A stretch of 64,000 bases of DNA from Polynucleobacter necessarius (lineage in GTDB: Bacteria > Pseudomonadota > Gammaproteobacteria > Burkholderiales > Burkholderiaceae), in NCBI RefSeq assembly GCF_900096765.1, contig NZ_LT615228.1:1122669-1186668 (forward strand), written 5' to 3'. Positions 8,976-16,088 of the stretch are shown in pieces. The number at the start of each line of letters is the position of its first letter. The first letter of the stretch is position 1. The notes below the pieces were generated by a model. It worked only from the letters and a program-made list of their open reading frames with translations. It did no database searches and was not told the DNA's origin. Both the position numbers and the translations under genes were made by a program.

Positions 8976-9098
8976 AAAACCCCCACCATTTCTGATGAGG
9001 ATTTGCTTTTCTGGTGGCTCCACCAGGACTTGAATCTGGGATCAAAGGATTCCGGTTTGTGTAATTTTCATTACTCCCTGGACTCCCTTCACCATATT
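8976..9098 (-). repeat. Truncated second copy of tRNA 3' half, group I intron 3' part and terminator
   Basis: This segment is a divergent direct repeat of 10234-10357. On the minus strand it contains the 3' part of a group I intron (about 9097-9052, ending ACAAACCGG), a 40-nt tRNA 3' exon with encoded CCA (9051-9012), and the downstream terminator-like hairpin. The tRNA part differs from the intact copy at 4 of 40 positions, one breaking a T-stem pair. The intron P9 arm reads GTAAT-GAAA-ATTAC here against GTTGT-GAAA-GCAAC in the intact copy: both stems pair fully. The changes are thus compensatory, so this is not simply a decayed local duplicate. There is no tRNA 5' half. It fits an attachment-site-like remnant left by an integrated element. 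Confidence 0.8.
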
Positions 9099-10132
9099 TC
9101 TGGAATATCTAGATAAGGATAAATTTTTAACATCGCTCGACGGCCTTCCATAGCTCGCCTTTCCCAACCAGAACCTCTAGATAGCGCATCTCTCCAGGCA
9201 TTCTTAACCAACCCCTCATTACCAGCATCTAATAACACTTTAATAATAGAAGCGGCCTGTCCTAAATCTTTATTTGCCTTAACTCTTTCCGTAACAGGGC
9301 GTTCTCCATAAATAATTAATTTGTGGATTGCATATCTTTGAGGCGCTGGAATATTAACAATGCAAGCGCCACCTTTAGACAACAACACTGCTTGTGTAGT
9401 CTCAATTAAAGAATATTCCATAAATTTAAGACACTCTAAAGCCAGCCCCAAATCCGGCAAAACAACCGTCTTACCATCGCGCGTTTCAGATGTAACAAAA
9501 TCTAGACGCAGCTCAGGATCTTTGGGATTTCTATACTGAGCACCAGTCTTTCCGGAAAACTCAGCAATAGGTAAAAGACCCATTTCCAAAGATGTTAAAG
9601 CATCATGCACGGATAATTTTAGATTTGCCCCTAAAGCCACCGATACATTCTTGCCAGCATGTGCGAAATCCACATCCATCGTTTTGCTAGAAGACGTCCA
9701 TTTAACGCCGAGCATATTCCCCATAGCTAAAAATGCATGGGTTCCAATCAATATTCCCCCAGCCCTAAAAAATCCATACTGACCTAAACGATTAATTACA
9801 CGAAAATGTTTAGTTAAAGTAGTCATGCAGCCCAAGGCGATTGCTGACTTAGTCTGAGCTTGAATTATTTCAGCGCCAGATTCCGCCTTGCTAACTTTCG
9901 TCCTCTCAATCAATTGACTTACCCTCTCATCCTCTGGACCAACATAGGCCATACGTTGAGTTCCATCAATATCTCGAAAGTTGTAATAGATGTAGGGATT
10001 ACCTCTTTTAATAAGGCGCTGAAAGGATCCAGGAAGAGCGCTTAACTCTCCAATATTTAGAGTTTGCAATTGATCTTGCAGTTCTGCGTAGGCAGTCTGG
10101 GCGCTCAACGAAAGTTCTTTATAAAGTTGCAT
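9089..10132 (-). CDS. GSU2403-family nucleotidyltransferase-fold protein
   Basis: A 347-residue protein. An N-terminal region (about 1-75) carries YIYYNFRDIDGTQRMAYVGP, often seen in this family. The core has RAGGILIGTHAFLAMGNMLG (about 123-142), then TMDVDFA (Asp 153 and 155 as metal ligands) and RLDFVTS (third Asp at 211). This matches the GSU2403 family of nucleotidyltransferase-fold proteins (NTP_transf_8), related to AbiEii-like enzymes. The role is not established; some relatives act in toxin-antitoxin or defence settings. The TGA stop and the last Ile-Trp codons lie inside the truncated intron copy. ATG 10132 has no clear ribosome binding site; it overlaps a 12-bp palindrome and follows a 32-bp one. 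Intact. No antitoxin-like partner is next to it. Confidence 0.75.
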   Translation of the reverse strand: MQLYKELSLSAQTAYAELQDQLQTLNIGELSALPGSFQRLIKRGNPYIYYNFRDIDGTQRMAYVGPEDERVSQLIERTKVSKAESGAEIIQAQTKSAIALGCMTTLTKHFRVINRLGQYGFFRAGGILIGTHAFLAMGNMLGVKWTSSSKTMDVDFAHAGKNVSVALGANLKLSVHDALTSLEMGLLPIAEFSGKTGAQYRNPKDPELRLDFVTSETRDGKTVVLPDLGLALECLKFMEYSLIETTQAVLLSKGGACIVNIPAPQRYAIHKLIIYGERPVTERVKANKDLGQAASIIKVLLDAGNEGLVKNAWRDALSRGSGWERRAMEGRRAMLKIYPYLDIPEIW

Positions 10133-10140
10133 TCGCGAAT

Positions 10141-10172
10141 GTTACTAGACAAATAATTATTTGTCTAGTAAC
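10141..10172. promoter_or_regulatory. Perfect 32-bp palindrome upstream of the nucleotidyltransferase gene
   Basis: The half-site GTTACTAGACAAATAA (10141-10156) is followed directly by its exact reverse complement (10157-10172). A second, 12-bp palindrome, CATTCGCGAATG (10130-10141), overlaps the start codon and touches the first. Such dense symmetry 8 bp before a start codon suggests an operator for a dimeric regulator or a leader hairpin that would hide the start. A ten-A run lies at 10186-10195. It is not a U-tailed terminator on either strand. Confidence 0.6.
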
Positions 10173-10233
10173 AAGATTTCCCTTTAAAAAAAAAATGAGG
10201 AGGCATTCCCTATACCAAAGAAGAGTTATAAAA

Positions 10234-10262
10234 CAAACCCCTATCATTTCTGATGAGGGTCT
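10234..10262 (-). terminator. Terminator downstream of rpoD-tRNA
   Basis: On the minus strand, eight bases past the tRNA CCA end, ACCCTCATCAGAAATGATAG followed by GGGTTTGTTTT can fold into a short stem (ACCCTCAT against ATGA-TA-GGGT with a small bulge), followed by a T-rich tail. It would end transcription of rpoD and the tRNA. A degenerate version (TCCTCATCAGAAATGGTGGG, then GGTTTTC) is found in the repeat at 8976-9005. Confidence 0.5.
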
Positions 10263-10269
10263 GCTTTTC

Positions 10270-10549
10270 TGGTGGGCCCACCAGGACTTGAACCTGGGAC
10301 CAAAGGATTCCGGTTTGTGTTGCTTTCACAACTCCCTGGACTATGCCTTCACCATATCTTTCGACTTAGGTGGGTGCCGTCTAGTCTCTACACCTTCAAC
10401 AGCACTTTCATACTGAAGCTTGGCTCGGCGTTGGCATATCTTGCGACTTAGCTTTCTCCGAATTTGACACCATCCCATATACAGTTTCCACGTATATGGC
10501 ACAACTTACGCTATGAGTCCTCTGCTCTAACCAACTGAGCTATAGGCCC
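10270..10549 (-). tRNA. tRNA with CAU anticodon (Ile2 or elongator Met), interrupted by a group I intron
   Basis: The 5' exon is 10549-10513 (37 nt, ending in the CTCAT of the anticodon loop) and the 3' exon is 10309-10270 (40 nt, CCA encoded). Joined, they give a 77-nt cloverleaf: acceptor GGGCCTA/TGGGCCC, D arm GCTC/GAGC, anticodon stem GAGGA/TCCTT with loop CTCATAA, and T arm CCAGG-TTCAAGT-CCTGG, all paired. The intron sits between U36 and A37. The anticodon CAU fits tRNA-Ile2 (lysidine-modified) or elongator tRNA-Met; the intron homology to the Azoarcus tRNA-Ile(CAU) favours Ile2, but sequence alone does not settle it. It begins 12 bp after the rpoD stop on the same strand, so it is probably transcribed with rpoD. 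Confidence 0.9.
10310..10512 (-). ncRNA. Group I self-splicing intron (IC3, Azoarcus tRNA-Ile type)
   Basis: A 203-nt insertion in the anticodon loop with a full group I core. P1: exon CAU pairs with the guide GUG (in AAGTTGTGCC), with the U-G wobble at the splice site. P2: CCATATAC/GTATATGG. P3: GGTGTC/GGCACC. P6 extension: CTTCAG/CTGTTGAAG. P7: GACTA (in GAGACTAGACGG) with TAGTC (in GCATAGTCC), the guanosine-binding helix. P8: CACC...GGTG with a GAAA loop. P9: GTTGT-GAAA-GCAAC. The 3' end is ACAAACCGG with omega-G at 10310. Core segments such as GGTGTCAAATTCGG and GAGACTAGACGGCACCCACC look the same as my memory of the about 205-nt Azoarcus intron, while P2, P6 and P9 stems differ but remain paired. 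No open reading frame inside. Confidence 0.92.
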
Positions 10550-10561
10550 GTTAATCTTTGG

Positions 10562-13009
10562 TCAATCTTCTTCGAGGAAGGTCTTGAGCTTATCGCTACG
10601 ACTTGGATGACGCATTTTTCTGAGTGCCTTAGCTTCAATCTGACGAATACGCTCACGAGTAACGTCAAATTGCTTACCTACTTCCTCGAGAGTATGGTCT
10701 GTACTCATCTCTACGCCAAAACGCATACGCAATACTTTTGCTTCACGTGGTGTTAATGAGTCCAGAACATCTTTCACTACATCACGCATGGAGTCATGCA
10801 ATGCTGCTTCTGCAGGAGCTAAGGTATTGCCATCTTCAATGAAGTCGCCTAAATGAGAGTCTTCATCGTCACCGATTGGAGTCTCCATGGAGATTGGCTC
10901 TTTAGCAATCTTCATGATCTTACGAATCTTATCCTCAGGGATCTCCATCTTCAGCGCCAAGGTTGCAGCATCTGGCTCATGACCAGTTTCTTGCAAAATC
11001 TGACGACTGATACGGTTCATCTTATTGATCGTTTCGATCATGTGCACAGGGATACGAATCGTACGTGCCTGGTCAGCAATAGAACGAGTAATTGCCTGAC
11101 GAATCCACCAAGTCGCATAAGTAGAGAACTTATAGCCACGTCGGTATTCAAACTTATCTACGGCCTTCATCAAACCAATATTGCCCTCTTGAATTAAGTC
11201 CAAGAACTGCAAGCCACGGTGGTTGGTGTATTTCTTAGCGATGGAGATCACCAAACGTAAGTTAGCTACCGTCATCTCACGTTTAGCTTCACGAGCGCGT
11301 TTCTCGCCCGCGATCATTTGCTTATTTACTTCTTTGAGCTCAGGCAATGGAATAACGACATTCTTTTGAATATCAATCAACTTTTGTTGCAACTCTTGAA
11401 TCGCTGGAACGTTACGTTGCAAGAGTGCGCTATATGGCTTGTTCTCTTTGAGCAACTTATCAGTCCAAGCGAGGCTCATTGACATCTTCGGGAAGTCTTT
11501 CAAAACTTCACCGCGATTAACACCCACTTTATCCACCAATAAACTCACGATACCACGCTCAAGCTTCCAAACTTGATCAACCTGAGAACGCATGGTGTCA
11601 CATAATTTCTCAACCCTCTTCGCTGTTAGACGAAAACCTAGTAATTCTGCGCGAATCGCATCTTGCGCCTTGATATATGCAAGAGAGTTATAACCATCCT
11701 TATCAAAAGCGCGACGCATTTTTTCAGCTTGAGCACGAACGATTGCAAACTTTTCTAATGAAATTTGCTTAAGCTCCTCTAACTGCTTAGCGTTTGCTGT
11801 TGCAGCGCCGCCACCGCCTTCATCTTCACCCTCATCTTCACCTTCATCGGCTTCAGGATCAATTTCTGGCTCTTCTGGCCCTAACTTAATGTCTTCTGCA
11901 TTTGGGTCAACTAGTCCATCAACAAATTGATCGATCTCCATTTCACCAGAGGCAATCTTATCAACGTTACTCAGAATTTCAGCGATTGTTACCGGGCAAG
12001 CGGCTAATGCCATCACCATATCTTTAAGGCCTGCCTCAATCTTCTTGGCAATCACAATCTCGCCTTCGCGAGTCAACAAATCTACAGTACCCATTTCACG
12101 CATATACATGCGGACTGGATCAGTTGTACGACCAAACTCTGAGTCAACAGTGGAGAGTGCAGCTTCTGCTTCTTCTTCGGCCTCTTCTTCAGAAGCTGCA
12201 GCCGCTGTGTTATCTGACAGAATCAAAGTTTCAGCATCGGGAGCTTGCTCGTAAACAGTAATGCCAATGTCATTTAACAAGCTGATCAAGGTTTCTAATG
12301 CATCGGCATCAGATAACTCATCAGACATGACGTCATTCATCTCTCCATGAGTTAGGTAACCCTTGGACATACCCATCTTGATCAAGGTCTTTAGGCGAGC
12401 ACGACGTAACTCTTGTTGTTCTTCAGTGCCCAACTGCTGCGCAGCAAATTCTTTTAAGAGCGCTTTTTCCTTCGCCTTACGCTCACGCGCCTTTTGGCGA
12501 TCCGTCAATACAGGCTCAGCAGCATCAGCTGGAGTATCGGCTTTTGCTTTGCGGCCACGCTTTTTTTCTTCTTCCGCAGAAGACGTCACTACTTCAACAT
12601 CTTTGGCTTGCTTTGCTTTGAGCTCTTTTGCTTCTTTGGCTAATTCAGCCTTTGTTTTCTTCGCAGGCTCTACCTTAACTTCAGCTTTAGTACCTTTTGC
12701 GGGAGTAGTGGACTTTACTGTTTTAACTGGGGCTTTAGCCACAGGTTTAGCAACAGCTTTTACAGCAGGCTTGGCAGGCGCTTTTGCTTTAGGTGCTGGT
12801 TTAGCAGGCGCTTTGGCCTTCACCGCAGGTTTTGCAGCAGCTTTGACAGGCTTAGCAGGCGCTTTTGCTTTAGGTGCTGGTTTAGCAGGCGCTTTGGCCT
12901 TCACCGCAGGTTTTGCAGCAGCTTTGACAGGCTTAGCAGGAGTTTTAGCAGCTGTTTTGACAGCGGCTTTTACTGGTTTGGCTGGTTTTTTGGTCTTGAT
13001 ATTAGGCAT
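10562..13009 (-). CDS. rpoD: RNA polymerase primary sigma factor sigma-70
   Basis: An 815-residue housekeeping sigma factor that directs RNA polymerase to -35/-10 promoters. Residues 1-110 or so are a Lys/Ala/Pro-rich, histone-H1-like extension (repeats of [16 protein letters not shown] and [11 protein letters not shown]), followed by a charged segment. Region 1.1 begins near 190. Region 1.2 carries [16 protein letters not shown]. An acidic, glycine-rich stretch ([14 protein letters not shown]) lies in the non-conserved region. Regions 2.1-2.4 include [17 protein letters not shown]. Region 4.2 has the helix-turn-helix [20 protein letters not shown]. It follows dnaG by about 220 bp, as in the classic macromolecular synthesis operon, and is followed by the intron-bearing tRNA. 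The N-terminal repeat is encoded by an 81-bp tandem duplication. Confidence 0.97.
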   Translation of the reverse strand: MPNIKTKKPAKPVKAAVKTAAKTPAKPVKAAAKPAVKAKAPAKPAPKAKAPAKPVKAAAKPAVKAKAPAKPAPKAKAPAKPAVKAVAKPVAKAPVKTVKSTTPAKGTKAEVKVEPAKKTKAELAKEAKELKAKQAKDVEVVTSSAEEEKKRGRKAKADTPADAAEPVLTDRQKARERKAKEKALLKEFAAQQLGTEEQQELRRARLKTLIKMGMSKGYLTHGEMNDVMSDELSDADALETLISLLNDIGITVYEQAPDAETLILSDNTAAAASEEEAEEEAEAALSTVDSEFGRTTDPVRMYMREMGTVDLLTREGEIVIAKKIEAGLKDMVMALAACPVTIAEILSNVDKIASGEMEIDQFVDGLVDPNAEDIKLGPEEPEIDPEADEGEDEGEDEGGGGAATANAKQLEELKQISLEKFAIVRAQAEKMRRAFDKDGYNSLAYIKAQDAIRAELLGFRLTAKRVEKLCDTMRSQVDQVWKLERGIVSLLVDKVGVNRGEVLKDFPKMSMSLAWTDKLLKENKPYSALLQRNVPAIQELQQKLIDIQKNVVIPLPELKEVNKQMIAGEKRAREAKREMTVANLRLVISIAKKYTNHRGLQFLDLIQEGNIGLMKAVDKFEYRRGYKFSTYATWWIRQAITRSIADQARTIRIPVHMIETINKMNRISRQILQETGHEPDAATLALKMEIPEDKIRKIMKIAKEPISMETPIGDDEDSHLGDFIEDGNTLAPAEAALHDSMRDVVKDVLDSLTPREAKVLRMRFGVEMSTDHTLEEVGKQFDVTRERIRQIEAKALRKMRHPSRSDKLKTFLEED
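12768..12929 (-). repeat. 81-bp in-frame tandem duplication in the rpoD 5' region
   Basis: Two copies (12768-12848 and 12849-12929) are nearly identical, with one clear difference at the start (ggcttgg against ggcttag). A partial third begins at 12930. Each unit encodes 27 residues rich in Lys, Ala and Pro. As 81 is divisible by three, the frame is kept. It likely arose by slippage or unequal recombination and may vary in copy number between strains. Confidence 0.9.
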
Positions 13010-13233
13010 TTATTAGCACTTACTCACATTACTGTTGTTGGTCTTGACTGATTAAGCACAGTCGCGCGTTTCACTTGCCCCAAATTTCATCAAAATAAAG
13101 CGCAAGTGGCTGAATTAGTTCGTATTTTTTCTTGGGAACAGAGGATTATAGTCGATTGCGACTTTTTTGACCCCGGTTTACCTAAAAAGATGGGGTGATT
13201 TTGCGTATTTTCTAGGGGTATTTAAAGAAATTC

Positions 13234-15183
13234 TTAGACCATCTTCAGCTTTTCGCCTAATTCACGATATCTGACACGATCTTGCTCGTTAGCTGTGCTT
13301 CCAGCAATTTTTTGAGCGATTTCCGTCATTTCTTGCTTGAGTTCTATTAGCTCCAGTTTTTTCAAACTACCACTCAGATCTGCAACCGCACCCTCGAGCT
13401 CTAAATCAGAACCCATGACCCTCTTGCGCAGCACTTCGTACATGGGCGCTAACTCGCTGCGCGAGAGTTGATCTTGAAACATCGCAAAAGCACCAGCCCC
13501 AACACTTGCGGGTTTGCCATCTTCGCCGGGAATGAGTTCAACTAAATCACACTGCATGAGTAGATCCTTCATCAGGGCAAGTGCGTTAGCTGATCTTTGC
13601 TCAGCAGCCTTAAGAGCGAGTGCTCGCTCATTGCTATCAAGCGCTTTTCCTAGATGCGGGAATTGAATGAGTACCCGCAACATCTGCTCAGCTAAATCAG
13701 TTGGCGCTTTAGGTGGCTCAAAATTCTGGCCTGCCACTCGTTTAGCAGAACCCTTGGAGGCTTGCCATGGAGCACCCTGTCTATTTCCGGAATTTGAAAA
13801 GGTATTTGGATTAGTTTGCGCCCTTGCTTGCGCAGCTTGATATATAGACGCCTGAACAGGAGCCGGCACGATAGTTAAACCGCAAAATGCTTCTAGCTCG
13901 GTAGGGGTAGTGTTAGTTCGAATCGCCAGCTCTCGCAGAATCTGTGTACGCAAAGCAATTGGTGGCATTGATAGCAATAGAGGCTTAGCCGCGTGATGGG
14001 TATGGGCTCTACCCTCTGGGGTAGTTAAATCATGACCGTCACTTGCGATTTTGAAAAAGAAACTGGAGATAGACATTGCTTCTTTAATGACTTTTTCAAA
14101 AGCAGGAGCACCATAAGCACGAACATAACTATCTGGATCATGCTCAGTAGGCAAAAATAAGAAACGAATTTCTTTGTCGTCTGACATGAGCGGTAAACAT
14201 GCCTCTAAAGCACGTTGCGCAGCACGTTGACCTGCAGAATCGCCATCGAAAGAGAACACCACTTTATCAGTCTGTCGTAGCAACATGCGCACATGGTTTG
14301 CAGTGCATGCTGTGCCCAATGTTGCAACTGCATTGGGAAATCCTAATTGCGCCAGCGCCACTACATCCATATAGCCTTCGCAGACTAAAACATATTCTTG
14401 CGCTCGAATAGCTTGCCTTGCTTCAAATAATCCATAAAGCGTATTGCCTTTGGAAAAGAGTGGCGTCTCAGGAGAATTTAAATATTTGGGCTCACCTTGA
14501 TCGAGTATGCGCCCACCAAAACCAATGGTTTGACCTTTGGGATTGCGAATGGGAAACATGACACGATCACGAAAACGGTCATATCGCTTGACTGGAGAGC
14601 CCTCTGACTGCTCACCTTGTATTAGCAAGCCGCCCTCAACCAAAGTCTTTGCAACCTCATCATTGGAATAAGGCCCAAAAACAGCCTCAAGGCCTTGCCA
14701 ACCATCTGGGGCATACCCCAAAGCATAACGTTTAGCAATTTCACCAGTAAGACCACGCCCCTTGAGGTAGTCCACAGCACGACTGCTATTTTTAAGCTGT
14801 TGACGATACCATTCGGCCGCTGAACTCATCACCTCGCTCAGTGCCATTGCTTGCTGTTGGCGGGCAACATCAGTTGCTGTACGCTCTTCGCGCGGCACAT
14901 CTAAACCGGCAGAACGCGCTAAGTCCTCAATCGCATCGACATAACCAAGACCGGAGTACTCCATCAGAAAACTAATCGCTGAGCCGTGTGCACCACAACC
15001 AAAGCAGTGATAAAACTGCTTTGTTGGCGATACGGAAAATGAAGGGGACTTCTCAGAGTGAAAGGGGCATAAGCCTTGATAGTTCGCGCCCGCTTTTTTT
15101 AACTTAACATGCTGCCCAACCACATCAACAATATCGACCCGATTTAAGAGATCGGCAATGAAGGATTGGGGAATAAGTGCCAT
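13234..15183 (-). CDS. dnaG: DNA primase
   Basis: A 649-residue primase that makes RNA primers at the replication fork with the DnaB helicase. The N-terminal CHC2 zinc ribbon has Cys39, His42, Cys60 and Cys63 (CPFH...YHCFGCG). The RNA polymerase core follows with the Toprim segment VLVCEGYMDVVALAQLGFPN (Glu and Asp metal ligands) and FSFDGDSAGQ. A low-complexity linker (about 430-480, rich in Gln, Ala and Asn) leads to the C-terminal DnaB-interaction helices. Length is normal for Betaproteobacteria. It lies between yqeY and rpoD; 46 bp separate it from yqeY. Intact. Confidence 0.97.
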   Translation of the reverse strand: MALIPQSFIADLLNRVDIVDVVGQHVKLKKAGANYQGLCPFHSEKSPSFSVSPTKQFYHCFGCGAHGSAISFLMEYSGLGYVDAIEDLARSAGLDVPREERTATDVARQQQAMALSEVMSSAAEWYRQQLKNSSRAVDYLKGRGLTGEIAKRYALGYAPDGWQGLEAVFGPYSNDEVAKTLVEGGLLIQGEQSEGSPVKRYDRFRDRVMFPIRNPKGQTIGFGGRILDQGEPKYLNSPETPLFSKGNTLYGLFEARQAIRAQEYVLVCEGYMDVVALAQLGFPNAVATLGTACTANHVRMLLRQTDKVVFSFDGDSAGQRAAQRALEACLPLMSDDKEIRFLFLPTEHDPDSYVRAYGAPAFEKVIKEAMSISSFFFKIASDGHDLTTPEGRAHTHHAAKPLLLSMPPIALRTQILRELAIRTNTTPTELEAFCGLTIVPAPVQASIYQAAQARAQTNPNTFSNSGNRQGAPWQASKGSAKRVAGQNFEPPKAPTDLAEQMLRVLIQFPHLGKALDSNERALALKAAEQRSANALALMKDLLMQCDLVELIPGEDGKPASVGAGAFAMFQDQLSRSELAPMYEVLRKRVMGSDLELEGAVADLSGSLKKLELIELKQEMTEIAQKIAGSTANEQDRVRYRELGEKLKMV

Positions 15184-15229
15184 ACAATAAGTATGAAACT
15201 GTTTTATCTTTTGGGTTTAAGAGTTTGAC

Positions 15230-15676
15230 TTACTTGGCGAGCGCTGCCTTGACTAAACCAGAAACCTTACACATATCAGCTTTGCCAGCCAGCTGGCCTT
15301 TGAGAACACTAATCACTTTACCCATATCCTGCGCGCCAGAAGCGCCTGTAGAGGCAATGGCTGCGGCTATGGCAGCCTGTACCTCAGCATCAGACATTTG
15401 TGCCGGCAAGTACTCCTGGAGGATCACCATCTCAGCAGATTCGACAGCAACCAAATCATCGCGCCCTGCTTTTTCAAACTGAGAGATGGGGTCTTTACGT
15501 TGCTTAATCATCTTTTCAATCGTTGAAATAATGGCAGCATCATCGAGCACGATGCGATCATCTACTTCACGCTGCTTAATAGCGGCCAATAAAAGACGAA
15601 TGGTGCCAAGTCGTGCAGTTTCTTTTACACGCATAGCTGATTTCATATCTTCGGTAATTTGATCTTTCAGACTCAT
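15230..15676 (-). CDS. yqeY: GatB/YqeY domain protein
   Basis: A 148-residue protein of the YqeY family, homologous to the tRNA-binding tail domain of GatB. It begins MSLKDQITEDMKSAMRVKE, then LGTIRLLLAAIKQREVD, and ends with the glycine-containing tail QDMGKVISVLKGQLAGKADM. In many Proteobacteria the gene sits between rpsU and dnaG, as here. A direct tRNA-related function is assumed from the fold but not proven. Intact, start ATG 15676. Confidence 0.9.
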   Translation of the reverse strand: MSLKDQITEDMKSAMRVKETARLGTIRLLLAAIKQREVDDRIVLDDAAIISTIEKMIKQRKDPISQFEKAGRDDLVAVESAEMVILQEYLPAQMSDAEVQAAIAAAIASTGASGAQDMGKVISVLKGQLAGKADMCKVSGLVKAALAK

Positions 15677-15734
15677 GATGTGATCCCGGTGCTTTTATTA
15701 AATATATTTATCTAACTTTATTCGGTAATTCAAA

Positions 15735-15771
15735 AAGCAAAAACCCGCTGCGTTTCACCGTCAGCGGGTTT
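15735..15771 (-). terminator. Rho-independent terminator/attenuator after rpsU
   Basis: AAACCCGCTG (15741-15750) and CAGCGGGTTT (15762-15771) form a 10-bp stem with an 11-nt loop. On the minus strand the stem is followed by TTTTTGCTTTTTG. It lies 36 bp past rpsU and before yqeY, so it would set the high rpsU to low dnaG/rpoD ratio known for this operon. Confidence 0.85.
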
Positions 15772-15806
15772 CAAAGCTTCTCGGTGGAGAGAGCTTTTAA
15801 ATTCTA

Positions 15807-16016
15807 TTAGTAAAGCTTCTTAGGCAACATTTGGCTGCGAATACGCTTGTAATGGCGTTTAGCAGCAGCCTTTTTACGCTTACGCTCAGCTGTTGGCTTC
15901 TCGTAAAACTCGCGGGCACGCAAGTCTGTCAAAAGACCATTTTTTTCAATGGTGCGCTTGAAACGGCGCAATGCCACTTCAAATGGTTCGTTTTCGCGGA
16001 GGCGGACTGTAGTCAT
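15807..16016 (-). CDS. rpsU: 30S ribosomal protein S21
   Basis: A 69-residue, very basic protein that matches bS21: [21 protein letters not shown], then [20 protein letters not shown], ending in [12 protein letters not shown]. bS21 sits near the 3' end of 16S rRNA and helps mRNA binding at initiation. It is the first gene of the rpsU-yqeY-dnaG-rpoD block and is divergent from tsaD, with 72 bp between the starts, which must hold promoters for both. A terminator hairpin follows. Confidence 0.95.
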   Translation of the reverse strand: MTTVRLRENEPFEVALRRFKRTIEKNGLLTDLRAREFYEKPTAERKRKKAAAKRHYKRIRSQMLPKKLY

Positions 16017-16088
16017 ACTTATTTAACTCGTATATGCTCGATAGGAAAAATTAACTGAATTGCGATTCTAGCACGACAAAGCCAAAAA

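Larger units (their letters stand above)
8976..10549 (-). mobile_element. Putative mini-island bounded by the intron-bearing tRNA gene and its truncated copy
   Basis: The tRNA gene at 10270-10549 and the truncated tRNA/intron copy at 8976-9098 flank about 1.1 kb with a single gene, a nucleotidyltransferase-fold protein. Direct repeats of a tRNA 3' end are the usual scar of integration at tRNA genes. Here the repeat (about 120 nt) is longer than normal because it includes the 3' part of a group I intron and the terminator. No integrase, transposase or second cargo gene is present, so if it was an integrative element it has been reduced to one cargo gene. An unequal exchange or tandem duplication between two tRNA alleles is an alternative. 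Confidence 0.5.

Noticed and set aside
10195..10416. A short plus-strand frame over the tRNA and intron
   Set aside because: It spans the tRNA 3' exon and the intron core, whose structure explains the sequence fully.
8976..10549. A complete integrative element with integrase
   Set aside because: No integrase, excisionase or transposase frame exists between the tRNA copies; only one cargo gene is seen.
12768..12929. CRISPR-like repeats
   Set aside because: The repeats are direct, in frame and without spacers, inside the rpoD coding region.
12363..13016. A 217-residue Ala/Leu/Gly/Phe-rich frame opposite the rpoD 5' end
   Set aside because: It is the mirror of the Lys/Ala/Pro repeat codons; hydrophobicity comes from the complement of these codons, not from a real membrane protein.
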